Shown here: positions 1 through 6,588 of the stretch, one piece after another
Position numbering within the stretch: the stretch's first letter is position 1
How the letters are laid out: every line of letters begins with the position of its first letter
From: Prevotellaceae bacterium
GTDB lineage: Bacteria > Bacteroidota > Bacteroidia > Bacteroidales > Paludibacteraceae
Length of the DNA: 7,939 bases
Reading direction: 5' to 3'
Assembly (NCBI GenBank): GCA_031270425.1
Contig: JAISXQ010000268.1
Span: 1 to 7,939, forward strand
Program-made: the position numbers and the translations under genes
Notes under the pieces: model-generated
What the model was told of the DNA's origin: nothing
The model's database searches: none
The model's input: only the letters and a program-made list of their open reading frames with translations

Positions 1-358
1 GAATGCTTTTGAACATGCTATGATAGAAATTGTCAATTCACAGCCGGAATTTAACCGCCTGCCCATTTATCAACTTTGGGATAAAGAGGACGATCAGGTT
101 TTGGCATATCAGAGGGGCAATTTGATTTTTATATTTAATTTCAACGGGCATAAATCCTTCCCCGAATACGGTATTTTGGCGGAAAAAGGAAGTTACAAAA
201 CCGTTTTAAACACCGACAACCCTAAATTCGGCGGTTTCGGATTGGTGGATGACGAAATAATCCACCACACCCTGTTCGACCCGGAAGAACCCGGCTCAAA
301 AGAATGGTTGAAATTTTATATTCCGGCAAGGTCGGCAATGGTACTGAGAAAGGTGTGA
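1..358 (+). CDS. glgB: 1,4-alpha-glucan branching enzyme, C-terminal end (partial)
   Basis: The reading frame is already open at base 2 (codons for N-A-F-E-H-A precede the first internal Met), so this is the 3' end of a longer gene that starts outside the window. The visible 118 residues look like the C-terminal all-beta domain of a GH13 branching enzyme of the eukaryote-like type. They contain VLAYQRGNLIFIFNF, then FGGFG, and end in FYIPARSAMVLRKV, which corresponds to the family's usual closing strand (Y-[IL]-P-[SA]-R-[ST]-A-[ML]-V-L). The enzyme cuts alpha-1,4-glucan chains and rejoins them by alpha-1,6 bonds in cytoplasmic glycogen synthesis. Its catalytic barrel lies outside the window, so activity cannot be judged. 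The next gene starts 34 bases after the stop, with no clear terminator or promoter between them. The family call is quite sure; another GH13 enzyme with the same C-terminal domain is the only real alternative. Confidence 0.85.
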   Translation, partial: NAFEHAMIEIVNSQPEFNRLPIYQLWDKEDDQVLAYQRGNLIFIFNFNGHKSFPEYGILAEKGSYKTVLNTDNPKFGGFGLVDDEIIHHTLFDPEEPGSKEWLKFYIPARSAMVLRKV

Positions 359-392
359 GGGGGAAGTTCCAATTTGTAACGAAAAAACTATT

Positions 393-3098
393 ATGAATAA
401 AAAAGCAAAAAAAGGTCTTATAATCAGTCTGTCCGTCATTATCGGAATTTTCCTTATTTTATTGGCGTTGCCTTTCGCTTTCAAAGGAAAAATTACGGAG
501 CTGGCAAAAAACGAAATAAACAATATGCTTAGAGCAAAAGTCGATTTCGGAAATTTCAACATGAGTTTTATAAAAAACTTCCCGAACGCGTCGTTCAGTA
601 TCAACGACTTGCAAATAACCGGAACGGAGGCTTTCGAGAACGACACGCTCTTTTTCAGTGAGAAAATCGACGTTGCTATCAACCTGAAAAGTTTATTTTC
701 CGGCGGCGGGTACGAAATCAGGAAACTTGCTTTTGGCAAATCGGGCGTATTTCTCCACGTATTGCCCGACGGAAGCGTTAACTGGGATATTATGCGCGAG
801 GAGATCGCAGAGCAGGAAGCAGACACTTCAAAAATGAGTTTTAATTTCAAGTTGAACAACGTCGATATTAAACATGCCGACTTTGTTTATCAGGACGACG
901 AAGGCGGGATGAAATTCGAGATTTTGGGGTTAGCTTTGAAGTCGTCGGGCGACTTATCGGCGGACAGTTCCCTGTTGCGGACTCATGTTCAAGCCAACGC
1001 CGTCAGTTTTTGGATGGACGGCGTTGAATACCTGTCAAAAGCAACGGCGGAAATAAAAGCCGATGTCAACGCCAACCTGAACGATTTCGTTTTTACATTC
1101 AGCGAAAATTCATCACGCATCAACGCCATTGCTTTCTCTTTTGCGGGCTGGTTTCAACTGCTCGATCCCGAAGGTTTTGATATGGATATAACGTTGAATA
1201 CCTCCGCTGTTGATTTTAAATCAATATTGTCGCTTGTTCCCGCCGTATATGCCACCGAATTCGAAAGCCTGAAAGCCGACGGAAAAGTCGCTTTATCCGG
1301 CTATGTAAAAGGAAAAATGGCAGGCGACGACTACCCCGCATTCGACTTGAAGCTGGCTGTGGAAGACGCTTGGTTTCAATATCCGGCATTGCCTAAGTCA
1401 CTCCAAAATATCCATATAGGCGTTCAGGTTCGGAATCCGGGCGGCGATTTGGATTTAACGATACTTGATATTCCGAAATTCTCTTTTGTGATGGGCGGCA
1501 ATCCCTTCTCGGCTTCCGCGCGGGTAACTTTTCCGCTTTCCGACCCCGATTTAACACTTAACGCCAAAGGAAAACTCGATTTGGGCATGGTGAAAGAAAT
1601 CTATCCGCTCGGCGACGATATGGATTTGAACGGCGTATTTAACCTCGACCTGGCTTTGGGCGGGCGCATGTCGTATTACGAAAAAAATCAATTCGATAAA
1701 TTTACCTTCGGCGGCAACATGTCCGTTTCCGGTTTATTGTTGAAAATGGCTTCGCTGCCGCAGGAAGTCGCTGTACCGAAAGCAAACCTGACTTTCAACA
1801 ACCGCTACGTCGATTTATCCGTTTTGCAGCTTCAAATCGGCAAAAACGACCTGCAAGCTACCGGAAAACTCGAAAATTTCGTGGCATACGCGCTGAAAGA
1901 CCAAAACTTGAACGGTCAGCTCAATCTCACATCAAATTATCTGAACATCAGCGATTTCATGTCCGGTGAGACGGAAGAAGAAAGTCCCGGAACAGAGGAA
2001 AAAGCGTTTTCGCTTATCGAAGTTCCCAAAAACATCAACTTTGCCGTGCAAGCCTCATGTAAAGAATTGCTCTACGGCAAAATGCGCTTTACCAACGCAA
2101 ACGGAAGGTTGAAAGTGGAAAACGGCGAAGTGAAATTCGAGAATATGAACATGCAGGCTTTCGGCGGAAATCTGGGTTTGAACGGAACGTACAGCGCCGC
2201 CGATTTGAAAAAACCTTTTGTGGATATGAATTTCTCGATAAACGAAGTGGTTTTTACCGAAATTTTAGAACAAGTGGAAACGCTGCAAAAAATTGTTCCC
2301 ATTTTCAGCAAGGCTTCCGGCAAGTTTTCAACAAAAATGTCCTTCCATTCGCTGCTTAAACAAGATATGACGCCCGATTTGGAATCCATATTGGCAAAGG
2401 GTTCGTTTTCGACAAAATCGGTAGGTCTTGCCGAGGTTCCGGCGCTCAACGCCTTGGCGTCGGGATTGAAGAAACCGGAACTCTCGTCCCTTTCGCTCAA
2501 AGATTTATCCCTGCTTTTCGCTATAAAAGACGGACGGATCGCAACACAACCTTTCGACGTGAAGGCGGGAAATGTAAAAATGAATGTAAGCGGTTCCACC
2601 GGATTGGATAAAACGCTTTCGTACAGCGGAAAAGCGCAATTGCCGAACGATTTGAATCTGGGAAAATTCTCGACGGTCGGCTTCACTATCGGCGGCACGT
2701 TTACCAATCCGAGCGTAAAACTCGACTGGGCGGAAACGCTGAATACCTTGGCGGACGAAGCCAAAAGTAATGTAAAAGCGGAAATAGACAAAAAAGTGGA
2801 CGAAGTAAAAGCCAAAGCCGACGCCGAAATACAAAAACAGAAAGAAGCCGCCGCGGGGGAAATCAAACAGCAGGCGGACAAACTGCGTTCGGAAGCGAAA
2901 GCCGCAGGCGATAAATTGGTGCAGGAAGCTCAAAAGCAAAGCGAACAATTGGCAAGCAAAGTTACTAATCCGATTGCCAAAAAAGCGGCGGAACTGTCGG
3001 GTGCAAAATTGGTGGACGAAGCCCGGAAAAAGGCGGATGAATTATACCGGAAAGCCGACGCGGAAGCTACGAAATTGGAAGAAAAAGCGAATCAATGA
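393..3098 (+). CDS. AsmA-family membrane-anchored envelope protein
   Basis: This 901-residue protein has a short basic N-terminus (MNKKAKK) and one hydrophobic segment at about residues 8-30. A very long periplasmic part follows, rich in alternating beta-strand patterns. The region at about 610-765 resembles the AsmA C-terminal domain: FVDMNFSINEV, a long helix ending in KASGKFSTKMSF, then ILAKGSFSTKSVGL and a closing KDGRIATQPFDVKAGNVKM block. The N-terminal half has the usual AsmA start, with INDLQITG and VNWDIM-type strands. The last 115 or so residues (about 785-901) are a highly charged Ala/Lys/Glu helical tail, probably a coiled coil. AsmA-like proteins (AsmA, TamB, YhdP) are thought to form lipid-carrying grooves between inner and outer membranes. 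A role in outer-membrane lipid balance is therefore inferred, not shown. The ATG at 393 is chosen because it directly precedes the signal anchor. No Shine-Dalgarno is visible, as is usual in Bacteroidota. The next gene begins 10 bases after the stop, so the two probably share a transcript. Confidence 0.88.
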   Translation: MNKKAKKGLIISLSVIIGIFLILLALPFAFKGKITELAKNEINNMLRAKVDFGNFNMSFIKNFPNASFSINDLQITGTEAFENDTLFFSEKIDVAINLKSLFSGGGYEIRKLAFGKSGVFLHVLPDGSVNWDIMREEIAEQEADTSKMSFNFKLNNVDIKHADFVYQDDEGGMKFEILGLALKSSGDLSADSSLLRTHVQANAVSFWMDGVEYLSKATAEIKADVNANLNDFVFTFSENSSRINAIAFSFAGWFQLLDPEGFDMDITLNTSAVDFKSILSLVPAVYATEFESLKADGKVALSGYVKGKMAGDDYPAFDLKLAVEDAWFQYPALPKSLQNIHIGVQVRNPGGDLDLTILDIPKFSFVMGGNPFSASARVTFPLSDPDLTLNAKGKLDLGMVKEIYPLGDDMDLNGVFNLDLALGGRMSYYEKNQFDKFTFGGNMSVSGLLLKMASLPQEVAVPKANLTFNNRYVDLSVLQLQIGKNDLQATGKLENFVAYALKDQNLNGQLNLTSNYLNISDFMSGETEEESPGTEEKAFSLIEVPKNINFAVQASCKELLYGKMRFTNANGRLKVENGEVKFENMNMQAFGGNLGLNGTYSAADLKKPFVDMNFSINEVVFTEILEQVETLQKIVPIFSKASGKFSTKMSFHSLLKQDMTPDLESILAKGSFSTKSVGLAEVPALNALASGLKKPELSSLSLKDLSLLFAIKDGRIATQPFDVKAGNVKMNVSGSTGLDKTLSYSGKAQLPNDLNLGKFSTVGFTIGGTFTNPSVKLDWAETLNTLADEAKSNVKAEIDKKVDEVKAKADAEIQKQKEAAAGEIKQQADKLRSEAKAAGDKLVQEAQKQSEQLASKVTNPIAKKAAELSGAKLVDEARKKADELYRKADAEATKLEEKANQ

Positions 3099-3108
3099 CT
3101 TTACGCGG

Positions 3109-4611
3109 ATGACACGGATAAAACAACATAAAAAGAAAAATCTTAGCCGGACTAAAATGCTGTCCGCTCTTTTTTGCTTTTGCCTTTCTTTTTCGCTTTC
3201 GGCGCAACATAAAACTATTGCCGACGGCGAACTCTATTTTAACAACGGACAATACGGGGAAGCCATAGAAATTTATACGGATTTGCTGAAAAAAAATCCT
3301 AAAAATCTGTTGTTGAAATATAAGTATGCGCGTTGTTGTTACGAGTTGGGATTACAGGACGAAGCCATTCAATATTTTTTGGAATCCGACCCGAAGTTAT
3401 CCATCCGTAATTACTATCTGGGCAATCTGTATTTCGATACCTATCAATTTGAAGAAGCGGCTATTGCCTACGAAAATTATTTGGAAACATTGTCCGAAAA
3501 CGATGAAAAATGGCTCGAAATACACAGAAAAGTCCGGCAAGCCCGAACAGCCGCCGACCTGATAACAAGGGTCGAGGATATTGCCATAATCGACAGCATA
3601 ACCGTCGATAAGCGGAATTTCCTGTCGTATTACCGGATGAATTACGAACTTGGAGCCCTCGAACAGGACAGTATTTTGGTAAACGGCGTTGCAACCGACC
3701 GCGTTTTTTACACAACACAGCGCAGGGACAGGCTTTATTTCTCGGACGAAAACAAAGGGCAGCTGGATATTTTCAGTTCCTACAAACTGTTGAACGGATG
3801 GTCGAAAGCCATACCGGTAGGAGAAGGGATAAATTCTTTGGAAGCCAACGAAAATTATCCTTTTCTGATGCCCGACGGCATAACCATTTATTTCGCTTCG
3901 GACAGGGAAGGCTCTATCGGAGGTTACGATATTTTCGCCAGCCGCTACGTTCCGTCCGAAAATCGTTACTTCGCGCCGGAAAATGTCGGTATGCCTTTCA
4001 ACTCGCCCTACAACGATTATATGATGGTTATCGACGAAGCAAGCAAAACCGGATGCTTTGCTACCGACCGTTATATGGCTGAGGGCAAGCTTACAATCTA
4101 CCTTTTTGCCCTTAACGAAAGTAAAAAAATAATCCGCCCGGACGACCGCAGCTACATAAGGGAAGCCGCCCGCCTGAAAACATTCAGGAAAGCGCCGAAG
4201 CCTTCTTCCCTGAGTTTTTTGAAAAACGACGAAACTCCTCAGGAAACGGATGAAAACTCCAATACTGCGGTAGAAACAGAAGAAACAAACGAAGCTGTAA
4301 GCGCTATTTCTTTCGAGTTTTTTATAACCGGCGACCTGACATATACGCATATCAGCCAGTTCAAAAGCAAAAAATCCCTGCAATCTTTCGCCGAATTCCG
4401 TAGCTTGACCAGCAACCTTGCCAATATGAAAAAAGAGTTGGAAGAATTGAGAAAGGAATATGCCGGACGCGAATCGGCGGAAGCCCGGGCGGAATTAGCC
4501 CCGAAAATCCTGAAACTTGAAACATCTGTAAACGAACACGCTAAGCATATAAAAGAAAAGGAACTTCAAATAAGGAACGAAGAAATAAAGCAAATTAGTT
4601 TACAGCAGTAA
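3109..4611 (+). CDS. Secreted TPR and PD40 (WD40-like) repeat protein
   Basis: This is a 500-residue protein. The basic N-terminus (residues 1-16) is followed by a hydrophobic stretch, MLSALFCFCLSFSLSAQ (17-33), which reads as a signal peptide cleaved near SLSA/Q. Residues about 34-145 hold two or three TPR-like helical pairs (ELYFNNGQYGEAIEIY, YLGNLYFDTYQFEEAAIAY). Residues 248-280 carry a clear PD40 beta-propeller motif (ENYPFLMPDGITIYFASDRE, then GGYDIFASRY), with weaker propeller-like strands before (RDRLYFSDENKGQLDIF) and after it. A Glu/Thr/Asn-rich linker lies at about 373-399, and a charged coiled coil fills about 427-500. The TPR plus PD40 order is common in Bacteroidota envelope proteins, but the OmpA peptidoglycan-binding domain that often follows is absent. 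The ATG at 3109 was chosen over the ATG at 3157 because it supplies the positive n-region. The frame stays open upstream into the AsmA gene, but that stretch encodes nothing recognisable. The precise function is unknown; an envelope scaffold role alongside AsmA is a guess. Confidence 0.8.
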   Translation: MTRIKQHKKKNLSRTKMLSALFCFCLSFSLSAQHKTIADGELYFNNGQYGEAIEIYTDLLKKNPKNLLLKYKYARCCYELGLQDEAIQYFLESDPKLSIRNYYLGNLYFDTYQFEEAAIAYENYLETLSENDEKWLEIHRKVRQARTAADLITRVEDIAIIDSITVDKRNFLSYYRMNYELGALEQDSILVNGVATDRVFYTTQRRDRLYFSDENKGQLDIFSSYKLLNGWSKAIPVGEGINSLEANENYPFLMPDGITIYFASDREGSIGGYDIFASRYVPSENRYFAPENVGMPFNSPYNDYMMVIDEASKTGCFATDRYMAEGKLTIYLFALNESKKIIRPDDRSYIREAARLKTFRKAPKPSSLSFLKNDETPQETDENSNTAVETEETNEAVSAISFEFFITGDLTYTHISQFKSKKSLQSFAEFRSLTSNLANMKKELEELRKEYAGRESAEARAELAPKILKLETSVNEHAKHIKEKELQIRNEEIKQISLQQ

Positions 4612-4654
4612 CCTGAAATCTCGAAATTTCTATCATATTTTAAAAAAAATCCGC

Positions 4655-4662
4655 TATATTTG
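4655..4662 (+). promoter_or_regulatory. Bacteroidota -7 promoter motif (TATATTTG)
   Basis: The sequence matches the TAnnTTTG -7 element of the Bacteroidota primary sigma factor. It lies 27 bases before the ATG at 4690, so transcription would begin near 4667-4670 and give a leader of about 20 bases. The -33 TTTG partner is not clearly present at the usual 19-21 base spacing; only T-rich sequence lies upstream. The motif separates the envelope pair from the DUF5606 gene. Confidence 0.5.
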
Positions 4663-4689
4663 CCGGACAAAAAAACCATATTTAAGAAA

Positions 4690-5229
4690 ATGTTAAAGGA
4701 AATATTATCAGTATCCGGCAAGCCCGGCTTGTTTAAGCTTGTTTCCAAAGGGAAAAATATGTTGATTATAGAATCTTTGGTTGACGGAAAGCGCCTGCCT
4801 GCTTATTCGAACGACAAAGTCGTTTCTTTGGGCGACATCGCCATCTTTACCGGAACGGGCGAAGTTCCCCTGGCAAAAGTGTTGGAAAGCGTAAAAGCAA
4901 AAGAAAATGGCGCTCAATGCTCCCTCGATCCTAAATCGGATAACGATAAGCTGCGGGCTTACATGAACGAAATAGTACCCGGTTACGATTCGGAGCGTGT
5001 TTATCCGAGCGATATTCGGAAGATGATTGTTTGGTACAACACCTTGATAAATAAAGGTATCGTCGATTTCGAATCGAAGGAGGAGGACGAAAAAACCGAA
5101 TCCGTTGTAAAAGAAGTAAAAACAGCGACGCCGAAGAAGATCGTCAAGAATGAAGCCAAAGTAAAAATCGAGGCTAAAAAATCATCCGTACCGCAAAAGA
5201 AACTCACAGGAGTGAAAAAAAGCGGATAG
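4690..5229 (+). CDS. DUF5606-type conserved Bacteroidota protein
   Basis: This is a 179-residue, probably cytoplasmic protein with no signal peptide or membrane segment. The N-terminus (MLKEILSVSGKPGLFKLVSK, then MLIIESL, RLPAY and VVSLGDIAIF) matches my recollection of a small conserved Bacteroidota family, named DUF5606 in Pfam. The compact part spans roughly residues 1-127 and includes VPLAKVLES and a helical YPSDIRKMIVWYNTLINKGI block. Residues about 128-179 form a low-complexity tail rich in Lys, Glu, Val and Thr (for example TATPKKIVKNEAKVKIEAKK), probably disordered. The biochemical role is unknown. I chose the ATG at 4690 because the family begins with this Met-Leu-Lys sequence. The in-frame TTG at 4660 overlaps the promoter motif and would add ten residues I do not recognise. 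The gene is followed immediately by the repeat array. Confidence 0.8.
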   Translation: MLKEILSVSGKPGLFKLVSKGKNMLIIESLVDGKRLPAYSNDKVVSLGDIAIFTGTGEVPLAKVLESVKAKENGAQCSLDPKSDNDKLRAYMNEIVPGYDSERVYPSDIRKMIVWYNTLINKGIVDFESKEEDEKTESVVKEVKTATPKKIVKNEAKVKIEAKKSSVPQKKLTGVKKSG

Positions 5230-5251
5230 TTCAGAGTTAGTTGGCTGCGCC

Positions 5252-5477
5252 GTTATTTTGCGCTTCGCGCGTTAGTTGCGCTTCGCGCGTTATTTGCCTT
5301 CGGCGTTATTTGCGCTTCGCGCGTTATTTTGCACTTCGCACGTAAAGATAATGTGAAATAAATAACGCCGAAGGCGAATAACAGCAAAGCAAATAACAGC
5401 GAAGCAAATAACGCCGAAGGCAAATAACGCGCGAAGCGCAACTAACGCCGAAGGCAAATAACAGCGAAGCGAATAAC
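5252..5477 (+). repeat. Array of 12 short palindromic-core repeats in two opposed blocks
   Basis: The left block has five units reading GTTATTT(T) plus a GC-rich core: 5252-5270, 5271-5288, 5289-5304, 5305-5322 and 5323-5341. After a spacer (5342-5366), seven units run in the opposite orientation, core first and then AAATAAC: 5367-5382, 5383-5397, 5398-5412, 5413-5428, 5429-5446, 5447-5462 and 5463-5477. Cores are small palindromes around TTC (left) or GAA (right): GCGC-TTC-GCGC, GCC-TTC-GGC, and a short AGCGAAGC form with an AGCAAAGC variant. The linker varies slightly (AACTAAC, GAATAAC, AAAATAAC). The array fills the gap between two genes on the same strand and ends 11 bases before the nif3 ATG. 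I see no coding content and no transposase. It resembles a REP-like or other dispersed extragenic repeat cluster. A role in mRNA folding, termination or processing is possible but unproven. Confidence 0.88.
5269..5448. repeat. Perfect 45-bp inverted repeat inside the array
   Basis: Bases 5269-5313 are the exact reverse complement of 5404-5448, read base by base, with a 90-base centre (5314-5403). The arms each contain two complete units plus flanking bases. The centre holds further units of both orientations that pair imperfectly. In single-stranded DNA or RNA this would form a long hairpin carrying smaller hairpins in its arms. The flanking units outside the arms continue the symmetry less exactly. 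Confidence 0.85.
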
Positions 5478-5488
5478 TTGAAATTCCA

Positions 5489-6583
5489 ATGACCGTAAAA
5501 GATATTTGCGATATAATTGAGGAGTTTGCACCCATAGCTTTGTGCGAAAGTTACGATAATGCCGGTTTGCTTGTTGGAGACGGACAGGCGGAAATTTCCG
5601 GCGTGTTGATTTCTATCGACGTTACCGAAGCCGTATTGGACGAAGCCATACAAAAAGGGTGCAACATGATTGTGTCGCATCATCCGCTTATTTTCGGCGG
5701 GTTAAAACGCTTGACCGGTTCTAACGAAGCGCAACGTTGCGCGGCAAAGGCTATCAGGAACAACGTAGCAATTTACGCGGCGCATACCAATATCGACAGC
5801 GTTCTGCAAGGCGTTAGCGGACGGATGGCTGAAAAAATCGGTTTGGTAAATACGCGCGTTCTTCGGGCAAAGACGGATATTTTATTAAAACTCGCGGTAT
5901 TCGCACCGCTTGCACATGCCGGCAAAGTGCGCCAAGCCCTGTTCGACGCAGGGGCAGGACGAATAGGCAATTACGATTCGTGCAGCTATAATATCGAAGG
6001 AAAAGGAAGTTTTCGCGCCGGAGAGGGTACGAATCCTTTCGTCGGTAATAAAAACGAAATTCACACCGAAGCCGAAACGCGGATTGAAGTCGTTTTGCCG
6101 GCTTATTTAAAGGATAAAGTTATTCGAGCCTTATTGCAGGCGCATCCTTACGAAGAAGCGGCTTACGATATTTATCCCTTGAAAAACGAGTGGCAACAAG
6201 CCGGTTTGGGAATTGCCGGCGATTTGCCGCGTCCCGAGCGGGAAGAAGATTTTTTACGGCGGATAAAAAAACTGTTTTCCGCAGGGATTGTCCGTCATAC
6301 CGCTTTGCGGGGTAAAGAAATAAAGCGCGTGGCGCTTTGCGGGGGAGCGGGCAGCGCCTTTCTGCCCGACGCCATAGCTTCCGAAGCCGATATTTACATC
6401 AGCGGCGATTTCAAATACCACGAATTCTTTAACGCTGAAAATAAAATCATTATCGCAGATATAGGACATTTTGAAAGCGAAGTTTTCACAAAAGAAATTT
6501 TTTATGAAATAATTACAAAAAAAATTTCTACCTTTGCAGTCCGAATTTCGGACATCAATACCAATCCCATAAATTATTTATAA
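5489..6583 (+). CDS. Nif3-like dinuclear metal centre protein
   Basis: This 364-residue cytoplasmic protein belongs to the Nif3/YbgI family (also annotated GTP cyclohydrolase 1 type 2-like). Metal-binding motifs sit where expected: SHHPLIF at 63-69 (His64, His65), AHTNID at 98-103 (His99, Asp103), and near the C-terminus DIGHFESE at 324-331 (His327, Glu331). SGDFKYHEFF lies at 305-314, also typical. Between the two halves, about residues 130-236, is the PII/CutA-like insert found in the longer members (YqfO type), with AHPYEEAAYDIYPL at 218-231. The length fits that subtype. The ATG at 5489 gives the usual start (VKDICDIIEEFAP, then YDNAGLLVG). Family members form toroidal hexamers with two metal ions per subunit. 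Their cellular role is still unclear, so I give no gene symbol or reaction. The start codon lies 11 bases after the repeat array, and no clear promoter or Shine-Dalgarno is seen. The last codons contain the promoter of the next gene. Confidence 0.92.
   Translation: MTVKDICDIIEEFAPIALCESYDNAGLLVGDGQAEISGVLISIDVTEAVLDEAIQKGCNMIVSHHPLIFGGLKRLTGSNEAQRCAAKAIRNNVAIYAAHTNIDSVLQGVSGRMAEKIGLVNTRVLRAKTDILLKLAVFAPLAHAGKVRQALFDAGAGRIGNYDSCSYNIEGKGSFRAGEGTNPFVGNKNEIHTEAETRIEVVLPAYLKDKVIRALLQAHPYEEAAYDIYPLKNEWQQAGLGIAGDLPRPEREEDFLRRIKKLFSAGIVRHTALRGKEIKRVALCGGAGSAFLPDAIASEADIYISGDFKYHEFFNAENKIIIADIGHFESEVFTKEIFYEIITKKISTFAVRISDINTNPINYL
6529..6536 (+). promoter_or_regulatory. Bacteroidota -7 promoter motif (TACCTTTG) inside the nif3 end
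   Basis: This is an exact match to TAnnTTTG, lying within the last codons of the Nif3 gene and 53 bases before the zinc-ribbon gene start. Transcription would begin near 6541-6544. The -33 region is only AT-rich, with no good TTTG at 19-21 bases. A perfect 7-bp inverted repeat (GTCCGAA-T-TTCGGAC, 6539-6553) covers the predicted start point. Confidence 0.5.
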
Positions 6584-6588
6584 TCAAT

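Noticed and set aside
2072..2948. Two minus-strand open frames opposite the AsmA gene
   Set aside because: They are Ser/Phe-rich shadows caused by codon bias of the plus-strand gene, with no domain.
2974..3108. Upstream extension of the TPR/PD40 gene into the AsmA gene
   Set aside because: It would add 45 Lys/Arg/Trp-rich residues before a good signal peptide; this is the shifted-frame reading of the AsmA coiled-coil tail.
3095..3112. ATGA overlap at the AsmA stop suggesting a coupled start
   Set aside because: The ATG at 3095 leads to only five codons before a stop and is not in the frame of the TPR/PD40 gene.
3397..4383. Long open frame on the minus strand (328 codons)
   Set aside because: It lies wholly opposite the TPR/PD40 gene, its translation is Phe/Val/Arg-rich without any recognisable domain, and the plus-strand frame has clear motifs.
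4615..4630. GAAAT/ATTTC hairpin after the TPR/PD40 gene
   Set aside because: Only five AT-rich pairs and no following T-run; too weak to call a terminator.
4660..4689. TTG start for the DUF5606-type gene
   Set aside because: It overlaps the -7 promoter motif, and the family's recognisable sequence starts at the ATG at 4690.
5252..5477. CRISPR array
   Set aside because: The units abut without unique spacers, change orientation midway and vary in the core; no cas genes are nearby.
5252..5477. Simple rho-independent terminator
   Set aside because: The structure is far larger than a terminator hairpin and no U-run follows the right block; an effect on termination remains possible.
5253..5683. 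Minus-strand open frames across the repeat array
   Set aside because: The repeats happen to lack stop codons on that strand; the products are repetitive Leu/Phe/Ala strings that mirror the DNA repeat.
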